Below are positions 35,997 to 49,714 of a DNA stretch of 64,000 bases, piece by piece. Source of the stretch: Luteimonas panaciterrae. Its GTDB lineage: Bacteria > Pseudomonadota > Gammaproteobacteria > Xanthomonadales > Xanthomonadaceae. Location: contig NZ_JAJAVH010000004.1 of NCBI RefSeq assembly GCF_020511115.1, positions 310,001 to 374,000 of the forward strand, in the 5' to 3' direction. The first letter of the stretch is position 1; the number at the start of each line of letters is the position of its first letter. The translations under genes and the position numbers were made by a program. The notes beneath the pieces are model-generated. The model made no database searches and had not been told where the DNA came from. It saw nothing but the letters and a program-made list of their open reading frames with translations.

Positions 35997-36895
35997 GTGC
36001 CATTGCCACCTCCCACGATGCCGGGCAAGACTCCATCGTCAGCGCCCGCCAGCTTCGCAAGGCCTACAGGACCACGGTCGCGCTCGACGACACCAGTTTC
36101 GAGATCGCGCCGGGCAGGATCATCGGCCTGATCGGCCCCAATGGCGCCGGCAAGACCACCGCGCTGAAGGCGATCCTCGGACTCACCCCGTTCGAAGGCC
36201 AGCTCAAGGTGCTCGGCCGCGATCCGCGCACGCAGCGCGACGAGCTGATGAACGATGTCTGCTTCATCGCCGACGTCGCGGTGCTGCCACGCTGGATCCG
36301 TGTCGGCCAGGCTATCGACTTCGTCGCCGGCATACATCCGCGCTTCGATCGCGAGAAGTGCGAACGCTTCCTCGCCAACACCAAGCTCAAGAAGACCCAG
36401 CGCGTGCGCGAACTGTCGAAAGGCATGATCGTGCAGCTGCATCTGGCGCTGGTGATGGCGATCGACGCGCGCCTGCTGGTGCTCGACGAACCCACGCTGG
36501 GTCTCGACATCCTCTATCGCAAGCAGTTCTACCAACGCTTGCTGGAAGACTATTTCGACGAGCAGAAGACCATCATCATCACCACGCATCAGGTCGAGGA
36601 GGTCGAACACATCCTCACCGACGTGATGTTCATCCGCAACGGCAAGATCGTGCTGGATGCGGCCATGGACGAGGTCAGCGAGCGGTACACGGAAGTGCTA
36701 GTCAGCGCCGATCGCGTGGATGCCGCGCGCGCGCTGAAGCCGCTTGACGAGCGCGCCCTGCCCTTTGGCAAGGTCGTCATGTTGTTCGACGGCCGGCAGG
36801 CCGCCGGAACCTCACAGCTTGCCGCCCTCGGCGAAACCCGCACACCCGGCCTGGCCGATCTGTTCGTCGCCCTGATGAAAGGTACCTACGCATGA
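35993..36895 (+). CDS. ABC transporter ATP-binding protein
   Basis: A 300-residue ATPase. Walker A GPNGAGKTT is at 48-56, Walker B LLVLDEP at 161-167, and the switch His is in TTHQVEE. The ABC signature reads LSKGM (141-145) and not LSGGQ, a change seen in YtrB-like and some export ATPases. Residues 230-300 form an extra C-terminal domain. ATGA overlaps on both sides show tight coupling with the GntR gene and the permease. Substrate unknown. Confidence 0.93.
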   Translation: MSAIATSHDAGQDSIVSARQLRKAYRTTVALDDTSFEIAPGRIIGLIGPNGAGKTTALKAILGLTPFEGQLKVLGRDPRTQRDELMNDVCFIADVAVLPRWIRVGQAIDFVAGIHPRFDREKCERFLANTKLKKTQRVRELSKGMIVQLHLALVMAIDARLLVLDEPTLGLDILYRKQFYQRLLEDYFDEQKTIIITTHQVEEVEHILTDVMFIRNGKIVLDAAMDEVSERYTEVLVSADRVDAARALKPLDERALPFGKVVMLFDGRQAAGTSQLAALGETRTPGLADLFVALMKGTYA

Positions 36896-37920
36896 ACGCG
36901 ATCGTCGAATCACAGGATTCCACTTCCGCCTTCCGCAGCAAGGGTGCGTCCATCTCCGTTTCGCAACGGTTCCTGCTGCTGCTCAAGCGCGAATTCTGGG
37001 AACATCGCGGCGGCTTCCTGTGGGCACCGCTGGTGACCGGCGCCATTGCCATCCTGTTCTCGCTGTTCGGCGCGATCGCCGGTTCGCTGATGTTCGACGG
37101 CCGCAACATGCGGGTGAATGATCTGAGCTTCAACGGCGCGGGCGGCGTGGAAGCAGTGCGACATGCGGTCGGCTTCGCCGGCGACATCGCGCTGCTGGTC
37201 GGCGTCGGCATCACGACCTCGGTGCTCGTCTTCGTCGTGTTCTTCTACGCGCTCGGCTCGCTCTACGATGAACGCAAGGACCGCAGCGTGCTGTTCTGGA
37301 AATCGCTGCCGGTGTCGGATGCCGAAACCGTGCTGTCGAAGGCGACCTGGGCATTGCTGCTGGCGCCAGCCCTTGCCGTCGTCATCGGACTGATCGTCGG
37401 CGTCACGCTGTGGCTGATCACGGCCGGGATGATGCTCGTGAACGGCATTCCCGGTGCCGAAGCGGTCTTCTCGCGCTCGCATCCCTTCCGCGTCATCACG
37501 CACGTGCTGTCGACAATTCCCATCTACGTGCTCTGGGCGCTGCCGACGGTGGGCTGGCTGATGCTGTGCTCTGCCTGGGCGCGCAGCAAGCCCTTCCTCT
37601 GGGCGGTGCTGCTGCCTTTCCTCGGCGCCATCCTGATCAGCTGGATGGGCGGCGTCACCGGTCTCGCGGTTCCGTATGGCTCGGTCTGGTACACGCTGGT
37701 GGTGCGCGGTCTGCTGAGCATCGCGCCGGGCACCTGGTATTTCAACCACGAAGCCAGCCCACAACGTCTCAACGGCCCGACCGATCTGGCCAACGCCATC
37801 GATTTCAGCAGTACCTGGCAAGTGCTCGGCACGCTCGATCTGTGGATCGGCGCGGCGATCGGCGCCGCCATGATCTACGCCGCGATCTGGCTGCGCCGGC
37901 ACCGCGAACTGGCCGACTGA
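36892..37920 (+). CDS. ABC transporter permease
   Basis: A 342-residue membrane protein with about six hydrophobic segments: residues 40-67, 95-125, 148-185, 200-230, 235-265 and 315-335, the layout of an ABC-2-type or YtrC/D permease. It starts in an ATGA overlap with the ATPase gene. Function is presumably export or envelope maintenance together with that ATPase. Confidence 0.87.
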   Translation: MNAIVESQDSTSAFRSKGASISVSQRFLLLLKREFWEHRGGFLWAPLVTGAIAILFSLFGAIAGSLMFDGRNMRVNDLSFNGAGGVEAVRHAVGFAGDIALLVGVGITTSVLVFVVFFYALGSLYDERKDRSVLFWKSLPVSDAETVLSKATWALLLAPALAVVIGLIVGVTLWLITAGMMLVNGIPGAEAVFSRSHPFRVITHVLSTIPIYVLWALPTVGWLMLCSAWARSKPFLWAVLLPFLGAILISWMGGVTGLAVPYGSVWYTLVVRGLLSIAPGTWYFNHEASPQRLNGPTDLANAIDFSSTWQVLGTLDLWIGAAIGAAMIYAAIWLRRHRELAD

Positions 37921-37961
37921 AACCTCCGCTCCCGACACGAGACAGAACAGGAATCCCGAGC

Positions 37962-38618
37962 ATGAACGCTACACGATCCCTGCTTTCCGCCCTGCCCCTG
38001 GCCTGCGCGCTTGCGCTGAGCGCCTGCGGACAGGCGCCGCAAAACGCCAGCGATTCGGTCGTCAAGAAAGCCATCGACGAAGCCAAGGCCGGCATCGATC
38101 AGGCCCGGGTCGGCATGAACGACGCTCGCGCCGAGATCGCCAAGGCCCGCGAGAAACTGGGGCAGGAAAATCTGTCGATCGGTGACGGCAACAAGAAACT
38201 GCCGAAAGCGGAAATCACGCCGGAGGGCGATCTGCTGATCGGCGGCACCAAGGTGGATGTCAACGAGCAGCAGCACGCATTGCTGGAAACCTACCGGACC
38301 CGGCTGCTGGCCGTCGCCCAAAGCGGCATGGATGTCGGCGTGCAAGGCGCCGATATCGGTCTGAATGCGGCCGGCGAAGCGCTCAAGGGCGTCTTCAACG
38401 GCGTCGATACCCAACAGATCGAAGCGAAGATCGCCCCGCACGTCGAGAAACTGAAGGCCAAGGCATTGGCATTGTGCAATCACCTGCCCGGCTTGCTGGA
38501 AGCGCAAACGAAGCTGGCTGACGCACTGCCGGCGTTCAAGCCCTACGCGACGATGAGCGTCTCCGACATCGACGATTGCAAGAAGGACGCAACCGACGCC
38601 ACGGACAGTTCGACCTGA
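37962..38618 (+). CDS. DUF2884 (YggN-like) lipoprotein
   Basis: A 218-residue exported protein with a lipobox LSAC near residue 23. The middle matches DUF2884: LLIGGTKVDVNEQQHALLETYR, then MDVGVQGADIGLNAAGEALKGVF, and a late CNHLPGLLEAQTKL. An amphipathic, charged coiled-coil stretch lies at 35-70. Function unknown. It is 41 bases downstream of the permease gene, probably the last gene of the GntR/ABC operon. Confidence 0.85.
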   Translation: MNATRSLLSALPLACALALSACGQAPQNASDSVVKKAIDEAKAGIDQARVGMNDARAEIAKAREKLGQENLSIGDGNKKLPKAEITPEGDLLIGGTKVDVNEQQHALLETYRTRLLAVAQSGMDVGVQGADIGLNAAGEALKGVFNGVDTQQIEAKIAPHVEKLKAKALALCNHLPGLLEAQTKLADALPAFKPYATMSVSDIDDCKKDATDATDSST

Positions 38619-38630
38619 CGATGATCGTGA

Positions 38631-38648
38631 AGGGCGGCACTCCCGCCC

Positions 38649-38649
<1 letters not shown>
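38631..38649. terminator. Hairpin between convergent DUF2884 and fumC genes
   Basis: Perfect 7-bp arms AGGGCGG/CCGCCCT around CACTC. It starts 12 bases after the DUF2884 stop and touches the fumC stop on the other strand, so it could serve both genes. Confidence 0.6.
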
Positions 38650-40106
<1,457 letters not shown>

Positions 40107-40221
40107 GACTGCGCTCGTACTGTCCTGATTGGGGGGAAGTCCGCACATCGAACCGTGTCGCCGGCACGGCGGAAGCACGGACTTTTGCGGGGGAAGCCGC
40201 ATAACGATACGCCCCAGCGAT

Positions 40222-42841
<2,620 letters not shown>

Positions 42842-42857
42842 ACCAAGGCGGCTTCGC

Positions 42858-43256
42858 ATGAAACTGCTGCTCAACATCGATGTTCCCGATCTCGCCGCCG
42901 CTGAGGCGTTCTACACAGCGGCGTTCGATTTGCGGCCCGCGCGCCGACTCGGCGATGGCGTGGTCGAACTGCTCGGCGCGGAAGTTCCGATTTATCTTCT
43001 GAAAAAGGCCGAAGGCAGCACGGGCGCGGGCAGTTCGAAACGCGATTACACGCGTCACTGGACGCCGCTGCACTGTGATGTCGTCGTCGACGATCTGGAA
43101 GCCGCCCTCGTCCGCGCCGTGCGCGCTGGCGCGACGCAGGAAGGCGGCATCCGTGAAGCATCATGGGGACGCATCGTGCACATCGCCGATCCGTACGGAC
43201 ATGGGTGGTGCCTGCTGCAATTCGTCGGGCGTGGCTACGACGAGATCGCCAATTAA
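42858..43256 (+). CDS. VOC-superfamily (glyoxalase-like) protein
   Basis: A 132-residue vicinal-oxygen-chelate domain with the double beta-alpha-beta fold visible: LLNIDVPDLAAAEAFYTAAFDL, then the second half HCDVVVDDLEAALVRAVRAGA and IADPYGHGWCLLQ. Members include dioxygenases, glyoxalases and resistance proteins; the chemistry is not readable here. The end of the gene lies in a 16-bp tandem repeat. Confidence 0.85.
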   Translation: MKLLLNIDVPDLAAAEAFYTAAFDLRPARRLGDGVVELLGAEVPIYLLKKAEGSTGAGSSKRDYTRHWTPLHCDVVVDDLEAALVRAVRAGATQEGGIREASWGRIVHIADPYGHGWCLLQFVGRGYDEIAN

Positions 43257-43293
43257 AAATATCGCGAATTTAAAACCTCGCGAATTGAAAGAT
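43246..43293 (+). repeat. Three 16-bp tandem units over the VOC stop codon
   Basis: Units start at 43246, 43262 and 43278, each TCGC(C/G)AATTNAAA. The first includes the last codons and the TAA at 43254-43256. A GATGTCACATC inverted repeat follows at 43291-43301. Confidence 0.6.
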
Positions 43294-43553
43294 GTCACAT
43301 CTTCGAAAAACATCGCGCTCGTATTGCGACCGCAGCAATGCACTTCACGTCGCATGGACGAGCACATCGACACAGTGACGCACGAAGGACACGCAATTCG
43401 CGGTACGTCGAGTATCTGATCCGCACACGGCGGGAATGAAGGGGATTCTGCAGCGGCGATTGGGTCGCCCGAGGGCGGTGGATGCGGTGCGCCTTCGATG
43501 CTCACCGGCAGTCGCAATGTCGCCGGCCCCTGCTCACCCTCGAGGAATCCGAT

Positions 43554-45275
43554 ATGCACGTCCTGCAACCGTGTCTGCTCGCCGGCGCGATCGCGCTGTC
43601 GTTCGCCACCGCCTCTCATGCCGCCAAGCCATCTGCGGTCTCCAAACAGGCCATGTCGTTGACGAAGAACGTCGCGACGCCGGAGCGCGGCATCGTCAAG
43701 CGCGATGGCCGTTATCGCGGCGACGGCTCCGTCATCAGCCTGTACCAGCCGAATTTCGTGGCGCCCACCAGTCTGAAGACAGGCGCCAGCGACTCGCAGC
43801 GCGAGGCAGCCGCGGCGAGTGCCGCATACGAATATCTGGTGGCCCGCCATGATGTCCTCGGCTTGAAGGAGGATGCGCTCAGCGATCTGCAGCAGATCCG
43901 CGTGCGCAGTTTTCCGGGCTTCTCGGTGGTGCGCTATCGCCAACAGCAACAAGGCATGCCGGTCTATGGCAGCGATATCGCCGTCACGGTGCAGGACAGC
44001 GGCAACATCCTCTATGTCAGCAACCGTGCCGTGCGCGGATTGGCACCGGTGACTGTCGCCAAGAGCGGCGGATTCGATCAGAGTCGCGCGACCACGATCG
44101 CCCGCGATTATCTGGGCGGCAAGCCACTGCATCATCAGAGAGCCGAGCGCGTGGTCTATCGCGATCCGCAAGGCAAGACCATGATTGCCTGGCGCGTGGA
44201 AGCCGATCGCTGGGAAGTGCTCGTCGACGAGCGCAGCGGCGAGGTGGTGCGCGCCGAGGACACCACACTGTATGCGAATGCCCAGCCCACCGTCGCCAGT
44301 GGTTGGGTGTTCCAGCCCGACCCGTTATCCTCCGCGCGCAAGGCTTATGACGATGCGGGCTACACCGACGGCGACAACGCCAACACGCCCGAGCTGACCG
44401 CGCAGCTGCGCACCATCCTGTTGCGCGACATCAGCTATCTGCCCGGTCAACGCACTTTCCGCCTCACCGGCCCCTTCGCCGACTGCCGTGACATCGAAGA
44501 GCCCAACGACAACGCCTGCCCGAACCAGAAGGAGCGCAATTTCCACTACGCGCGCGACCACGTGAACTTCGACGCCGTCAATGCGTACTTCCATATCGAC
44601 AGCTACATGCGCTACGTCAACAACACGTTGAAGATCGCCGTGGTGCCCTATCAGTACAAGGGCGGCGTGCGCTTCGATCCACATGGCTTCTTCGGTTCGG
44701 ACAATTCGCGCTATTCGCGTCTGGCCGGCGATCTGTCCTTCGGCGAAGGCGGCGTCGACGATGCCCAGGACGCCGATGTGGTGGTCCACGAACTCGGTCA
44801 TGGTCTGCACGATTGGCTCACCGACGGCAATCTCTCGCAGGTGGAAGGCCTGTCCGAAGGCGTGGGCGACTATCTCGCGGCCGGTTACAGCCGTGACCAA
44901 GCGGGCCAGTGGCAACCCGGCGAGGAAGCCTACGAGTGGGTGTTCAATTGGGACGGCCACAATCCGTTCTGGGACGGCCGCGTCACCAACTGGCATCTCA
45001 CTCACACTTATCCCGACATCGGCTTCGGCCACACCGCCGGGCAGTATTGGTCCTCGTGCAATCTGGTGGCGCGCAAGGCGGTGGGTGCCCGTGACATGGA
45101 CAAGGCCTTCCTGGCCGGCCTGACCATGACCAGCGGCGACACCAACCAGAAGGACGCGGCCCAGGCCGTGATCAACGCGGCGGCGGCACTCGGCTACTCG
45201 CGCGCCAAGGTCAAGGCGATCGGCAATGCCTATAACGTGTCCTGCGACTATGAAGTGACGGTGCCGGCCGTCTGA
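43554..45275 (+). CDS. Secreted thermolysin-like zinc metallopeptidase
   Basis: A 573-residue exported peptidase. After a signal peptide (residues 1-22) comes a propeptide of FTP/PepSY type (FSVVRYRQQQQGMPVYGSD, then YLGGKPL). The catalytic domain has HELGH at 412-416 and the third zinc ligand Glu435 in GLSEGVGDYL, 19 residues on, a gluzincin arrangement like M4/M36 peptidases. A GAGGA site precedes the ATG at 43554. Likely an extracellular, autoprocessed protease. The upstream spacer (43257-43553) holds repeats but no clear promoter. Confidence 0.85.
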   Translation: MHVLQPCLLAGAIALSFATASHAAKPSAVSKQAMSLTKNVATPERGIVKRDGRYRGDGSVISLYQPNFVAPTSLKTGASDSQREAAAASAAYEYLVARHDVLGLKEDALSDLQQIRVRSFPGFSVVRYRQQQQGMPVYGSDIAVTVQDSGNILYVSNRAVRGLAPVTVAKSGGFDQSRATTIARDYLGGKPLHHQRAERVVYRDPQGKTMIAWRVEADRWEVLVDERSGEVVRAEDTTLYANAQPTVASGWVFQPDPLSSARKAYDDAGYTDGDNANTPELTAQLRTILLRDISYLPGQRTFRLTGPFADCRDIEEPNDNACPNQKERNFHYARDHVNFDAVNAYFHIDSYMRYVNNTLKIAVVPYQYKGGVRFDPHGFFGSDNSRYSRLAGDLSFGEGGVDDAQDADVVVHELGHGLHDWLTDGNLSQVEGLSEGVGDYLAAGYSRDQAGQWQPGEEAYEWVFNWDGHNPFWDGRVTNWHLTHTYPDIGFGHTAGQYWSSCNLVARKAVGARDMDKAFLAGLTMTSGDTNQKDAAQAVINAAAALGYSRAKVKAIGNAYNVSCDYEVTVPAV

Positions 45276-45446
45276 TGCGGCATCCGCTCCGTGGGCGCGC
45301 GCGTCGCGTCCACGGACGTTCCCGCGCGCGACGAGGACGGCCGCCCCGTGCTTCGGAGTATCATTCGCAAAACCGCGCACACCGTCTCTCCGTGCAGGCG
45401 CAGGCGCCGGAAACCCGCAACCGACCGAAGCCGCCGCGCCGCCCCG

Positions 45447-46649
45447 ATGACACGACGCTCCCCCGCTCCCGCCATCGAAATCGATGCCTCCGCGCGCCAG
45501 CCGCTCGGCATGCCGCCGGCCGAATTCCTGCGCGACTACTGGCAAAAGCGCCCGCTGCTGATCCGCAACGCCTTCGCTGGCTTCGTCTCGCCCCTCGAAC
45601 CCGAGGATCTCGCCGGCCTCGCCTGCGAGGAAGCCGCGCTCTCGCGCCTGATCACCTACGACCGCGCCCGCGACGCCTGGAGCGTGCGACACGGCCCGTT
45701 CGCGGAAGAAGAATTCCCCGGCCTCGGCGATCACGACTGGACCCTGCTGGTGCAGGATGTCGACAAATGGGACGCCGACGTCGCCGCCCTGCTGCCGGCG
45801 TTCGATTTCATCCCGCGCTGGCGCATCGACGACGTCATGATCAGCTTCGCCGCCACCGGAGGCTCGGTGGGCGCGCACGTCGATCAATACGACGTATTCC
45901 TGCTGCAGGGACAGGGCCACCGGCGCTGGCAGATCGACGCCGGCCCCAATCCGCCCACGGCCTTCCGCGACGACGTCGACATCAAGCTGCTGCGCGAATT
46001 CACCCCCACCCACGACTGGGTGCTCGGCCCTGGCGACATGCTCTACCTGCCGCCGGGCGTGCCGCACCACGGCGTTGCCGAGGATCCCTGCCTGACGTTC
46101 TCGATCGGCATGCGCGCCCCGTCGGCCGCCGAGCTGATGGGCGACTACATCGACACCCTCGCCGCCGATGCGGATGAAACACTCCGTTACGGCGATGCCG
46201 ATCTCACCCCGCCGAAGGACGCCAACGAGATCGACGAGGCCGCGATGCGGCGCGTGATCGAAGCCTTGAACGTGCTGCGCATGAGCGATCCGGACCGGCT
46301 CGGCGACTGGTTCGGCCGCTTCATCACCCTGTATCGCAGCGCCGGCGAAGCCGTGCCCTCGGACGATGGCCGCTCCCGCATCGAGATCGAATGGGACCTG
46401 CGGCAGGGCTTCATCCTGCAGCGCCATCCCTGGACGCGCATGGCCTGGCGCCGCGGCAAGCGCGGCGCATCGCTCTATGCGGCCGGCCAGGTGTATGCCC
46501 TGCCGGTGCGCGACGCGCAGGCCATCGCCGCTTCGGCCGCATTCGATGGCACCGCCTACTCGGCCTTGTCCGAGCGCGGGCGCGACGCCATCTTCGAACT
46601 GCTGCAAGGCGGCCACTACCAGCTGCTGGAGCCCGGCGACCCCTCATGA
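45447..46649 (+). CDS. roxA: Ribosomal oxygenase RoxA-like cupin (50S L16 arginine hydroxylase)
   Basis: A 400-residue Fe(II)/2-oxoglutarate oxygenase of the JmjC-related YcfD/RoxA family. The metal ligands are His144 and Asp146 in GAHVDQYDVF and His207 in PPGVPHHG. The N-terminus FLRDYWQKRPLLIRNAF is the family signature. E. coli YcfD hydroxylates an arginine of ribosomal protein L16. The start is placed at 45447, where homology begins. It uses 2-oxoglutarate, and lies just before sucA, which consumes it. Confidence 0.9.
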   Translation: MTRRSPAPAIEIDASARQPLGMPPAEFLRDYWQKRPLLIRNAFAGFVSPLEPEDLAGLACEEAALSRLITYDRARDAWSVRHGPFAEEEFPGLGDHDWTLLVQDVDKWDADVAALLPAFDFIPRWRIDDVMISFAATGGSVGAHVDQYDVFLLQGQGHRRWQIDAGPNPPTAFRDDVDIKLLREFTPTHDWVLGPGDMLYLPPGVPHHGVAEDPCLTFSIGMRAPSAAELMGDYIDTLAADADETLRYGDADLTPPKDANEIDEAAMRRVIEALNVLRMSDPDRLGDWFGRFITLYRSAGEAVPSDDGRSRIEIEWDLRQGFILQRHPWTRMAWRRGKRGASLYAAGQVYALPVRDAQAIAASAAFDGTAYSALSERGRDAIFELLQGGHYQLLEPGDPS

Positions 46650-46682
46650 ATCCTGGATGGGGGCTGTCCCGACCCCTCATCG

Positions 46683-46694
46683 TGACGCACGTCA
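46683..46694 (+). promoter_or_regulatory. Small palindrome upstream of the sucA promoter
   Basis: TGACGCACGTCA: five-base arms around CA, 27 bases before the -10 of the sucAB-lpd operon. A possible regulator site; no protein can be named. Confidence 0.3.
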
Positions 46695-46720
46695 TGATGC
46701 ACCGCGGCAAACGCTGCGGC

Positions 46721-46726
46721 TATAAT
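46721..46726 (+). promoter_or_regulatory. -10 element of the sucAB-lpd promoter
   Basis: A perfect TATAAT 93 bases before the sucA start in an otherwise GC-rich spacer. The bases 17 positions upstream do not resemble TTGACA, so an activator may be needed. Confidence 0.55.
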
Positions 46727-46818
46727 TTAACGATCCCAACCGCGCCTCTTCCCGGGTTTGTCGAATTCCCCGCCGGATCAGGCATTTGCCCCGCCATCGA
46801 GCCAGAAAAAAAGCCAGA

Positions 46819-49683
46819 GTGGACAGTCTCCTGAAGCAGTTTGCGCAGTCCTCGCAGCTCGGCGCCAATGCCGCCTACATCGAGGAACTGTACGAGCAGT
46901 ACCTGGTCGCCCCCGACAGCGTGGGGCCGAAATGGAAAAGCTGGTTCGATACCTTCAAGGGCCGCGAGGCGGGTGACGTCCCGCACTCGGCGATCATGGA
47001 TCGCATCGTGCAAGCCGCCAGCGACCTGCGCGGCGCGGCACCGACCGTCACCGCCGGCGGTGTGGTCGACAGCGAGAATTCGCGCAAGCAAGGCTCGGTG
47101 CTCAAGCTGATCACCGCCTACCGCTCGCGCGGCCACCTGCAGGCCGATCTCGATCCGTTGAAGATGACGGCCAAGCCGGAGGCTCCGGACCTCGACCTGC
47201 ATTTCCACGGCCTCACCGACGCCGACCTCGACACCGAGTTCGGCACCGGCCCCGGCGGCGACACCAGCACCTTCGGCGGCCCGGCGCGGATGCGCCTGCG
47301 CGACCTGGTCGGCCTGCTCCGCTCCACCTACTGCGGTTCGATCGGCGCCGAGTTCATGCATATCGCCGACGCCGACCAGCGTCGCTGGATGTACGAGCGC
47401 CTGGAAGCGGCCGGTGGCAACTACCACCGCAGCGGCGAAGAAAAGCGCCGCATCCTCGAGCGCCTCAGCGCTGCCGAGGGCCTGGAACGCTACCTGCACA
47501 CCAAATACGTCGGCCAGAAGCGCTTCTCGCTGGAAGGCGGCGACGCGCTGATCCCGCTGCTCGACAATATGGTGCGTCGCGCCGGCAGCGATGGCGTGCG
47601 CGACATGGTGATCGGCATGGCCCACCGCGGCCGTCTCAACGTATTGATCAATACGCTCGGCAAGAATCCGCGCAAGCTGTTCGATGAATTCGAAGGCAAG
47701 TTCGAGCACACCGACGACGACCGCGCCCATACCGGCGACGTCAAATACCACATGGGCTTCTCCGCCGACGTCGCCACGCCGGGTGGCCCGGTGCATGTCG
47801 CGCTGGCGTTCAACCCCTCGCATCTGGAAATCGTCAATCCCGTGGTGGCCGGCAGCGTGCGTTCGCGCCAGCACCGCCTCGGCGATATCTCACGCCAGCG
47901 CGTACTGCCGGTGCTGTTGCATGGCGACGCCGCCTTCGCAGGCCAGGGCGTGGGCATGGAACTGCTGCAGATGTCGCAGGCGCGCGGCTTCGCCGTCGGC
48001 GGCACCGTCCACATCGTCATCAACAACCAGGTCGGCTTCACCACCAGCGCACGTGACGACGCCCGCTCCACGCTGTACTGCACTGACGTCGCCAAGATGG
48101 TCGGCGCACCGGTGCTGCACGTGAACGGTGACGATCCCGAAGCCGTGGTGTTCTGCGCCGAACTGGTTTACGACTTCCGTCAGCGCTTCAAGAAGGATGT
48201 CGTGCTCGACCTGGTCTGCTATCGCCGCCACGGCCACAACGAGGCCGACGAGCCGGCGGCGACGCAGCCGCTGATGTACCAGATCATCCGCGCGCTCAAG
48301 ACGCCGCGCGAGCTGTACACGCAGCGCCTGGTCGATGCCGGCACCATCCAGGCCGAGGAAGCCAAGAGCATCGTCGACGGCTATCGCAACAAGCTCGATG
48401 CCGGTGAAGTCACCACCGAGCTGGCCACGCCCAAGCCCGACGAATTCGCCATCGACTGGTCGAAGCTGCTGTCCGGCCGCATCACCGATCCGGTCGACAC
48501 CACGGTCAAGCGCAAGAAGCTCGACGAGCTGGCCAAGCTCATCAACACCATTCCGGGCGGCGTCACGCTGCACGCGCGCGTGGCCAAGATTTACGAGGAC
48601 CGCGTGAAGATGGCGGCCGGCGAACTCGACGCCGACTGGGGCTTCGCCGAAAACCTCGCCTACGCCACCCTGCTCGCCGATGGCCATCGCCTGCGCCTGG
48701 TCGGCCAGGATTCCGGCCGCGGCACGTTCTTCCATCGCCACGCCATCCTCCACGACCAGAAGACCGACAGCTACTACCTGCCGCTGCGTCAGCTGGTCGA
48801 CAATCCGGAAGACGTCACCATCATCGACTCGCTGCTCAGCGAGGAAGCGGTGATGGCGTTCGAATACGGCTACTCCACCGCCGATCCCGACACGCTCGAC
48901 ATCTGGGAAGCGCAGTTCGGCGACTTCGCCAACGGCGCGCAGGTGGTGATCGACCAGTTCCTCTCCTCCGGCGAAGCCAAGTGGGGACGCATCAGCGGCC
49001 TGTCGCTGTTCCTGCCGCACGGCTACGAAGGGCAAGGCCCCGAGCACAGTTCGGCGCGCCTGGAACGCTTCCTGCAGCTGTGCGCGCTGGAGAACATGCT
49101 CGTCTGCGTGCCGACCACACCGGCGCAGGCCTTCCACATGATCCGCCGTCAGCTGTGCATGACCACGCGCAAGCCGCTGGTGGTGATGACGCCGAAGTCG
49201 CTGCTGCGCCACAAGCTCGCCGTCTCCACGCTGGACGAGCTCGCCAACGGCGAATTCCAGCACCTGATCCCGGACGCCAAGGCCGACGCGAAGAAGGTCA
49301 AGCGCGTGGTGTTGTGCTCCGGCAAGGTCTACTACGACCTGCTCGAGGACGCGACCAAGCGCGGCCAGGACGATGTCGCCATCATCCGCATCGAACAGCT
49401 CTACCCGTTCCCGCGCGAACTGCTGGCCGCCGAGCTCAAGCGCTACGCCAAGGCCAAGGACGTGGTGTGGTGCCAGGAAGAGCCGCAGAACCAGGGCGCG
49501 TGGTATCAGATCCGTCACCACCTCAACGCCTGCCTGGCCGAGAAGCAGGTGCTGCACTACGCCGGCCGCCCGCGCTCGCCCTCGCCCGCCGCGGGTCATC
49601 TCAACGACCATGTCGCCGAGCAGCTGAAGCTGGTCGCCGACGCGCTGGTCAATCCGTTCAACGGCTCGGCGGTTGCCGAGTAA
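46819..49683 (+). CDS. sucA: 2-oxoglutarate dehydrogenase E1 component
   Basis: A 954-residue thiamine-diphosphate enzyme decarboxylating 2-oxoglutarate and passing succinyl to Suc[13 protein letters not shown], the TPP motif ([18 protein letters not shown] ... NNQVGFTT), and C-terminal [15 protein letters not shown] are conserved. The GTG start at 46819 gives [12 protein letters not shown], the usual N-terminus; a TTG 33 bases upstream is less likely. First gene of sucA-sucB-lpd. Confidence 0.96.
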   Translation: MDSLLKQFAQSSQLGANAAYIEELYEQYLVAPDSVGPKWKSWFDTFKGREAGDVPHSAIMDRIVQAASDLRGAAPTVTAGGVVDSENSRKQGSVLKLITAYRSRGHLQADLDPLKMTAKPEAPDLDLHFHGLTDADLDTEFGTGPGGDTSTFGGPARMRLRDLVGLLRSTYCGSIGAEFMHIADADQRRWMYERLEAAGGNYHRSGEEKRRILERLSAAEGLERYLHTKYVGQKRFSLEGGDALIPLLDNMVRRAGSDGVRDMVIGMAHRGRLNVLINTLGKNPRKLFDEFEGKFEHTDDDRAHTGDVKYHMGFSADVATPGGPVHVALAFNPSHLEIVNPVVAGSVRSRQHRLGDISRQRVLPVLLHGDAAFAGQGVGMELLQMSQARGFAVGGTVHIVINNQVGFTTSARDDARSTLYCTDVAKMVGAPVLHVNGDDPEAVVFCAELVYDFRQRFKKDVVLDLVCYRRHGHNEADEPAATQPLMYQIIRALKTPRELYTQRLVDAGTIQAEEAKSIVDGYRNKLDAGEVTTELATPKPDEFAIDWSKLLSGRITDPVDTTVKRKKLDELAKLINTIPGGVTLHARVAKIYEDRVKMAAGELDADWGFAENLAYATLLADGHRLRLVGQDSGRGTFFHRHAILHDQKTDSYYLPLRQLVDNPEDVTIIDSLLSEEAVMAFEYGYSTADPDTLDIWEAQFGDFANGAQVVIDQFLSSGEAKWGRISGLSLFLPHGYEGQGPEHSSARLERFLQLCALENMLVCVPTTPAQAFHMIRRQLCMTTRKPLVVMTPKSLLRHKLAVSTLDELANGEFQHLIPDAKADAKKVKRVVLCSGKVYYDLLEDATKRGQDDVAIIRIEQLYPFPRELLAAELKRYAKAKDVVWCQEEPQNQGAWYQIRHHLNACLAEKQVLHYAGRPRSPSPAAGHLNDHVAEQLKLVADALVNPFNGSAVAE

Positions 49684-49714
49684 CTCCCCTTTTAAAGTTT
49701 CCAGGACGCCGCAC

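Noticed and set aside
46786..46818. TTG start giving an 11-residue longer SucA
   Set aside because: The extra residues are basic and lack homology; GTG 46819 gives the conserved N-terminus.
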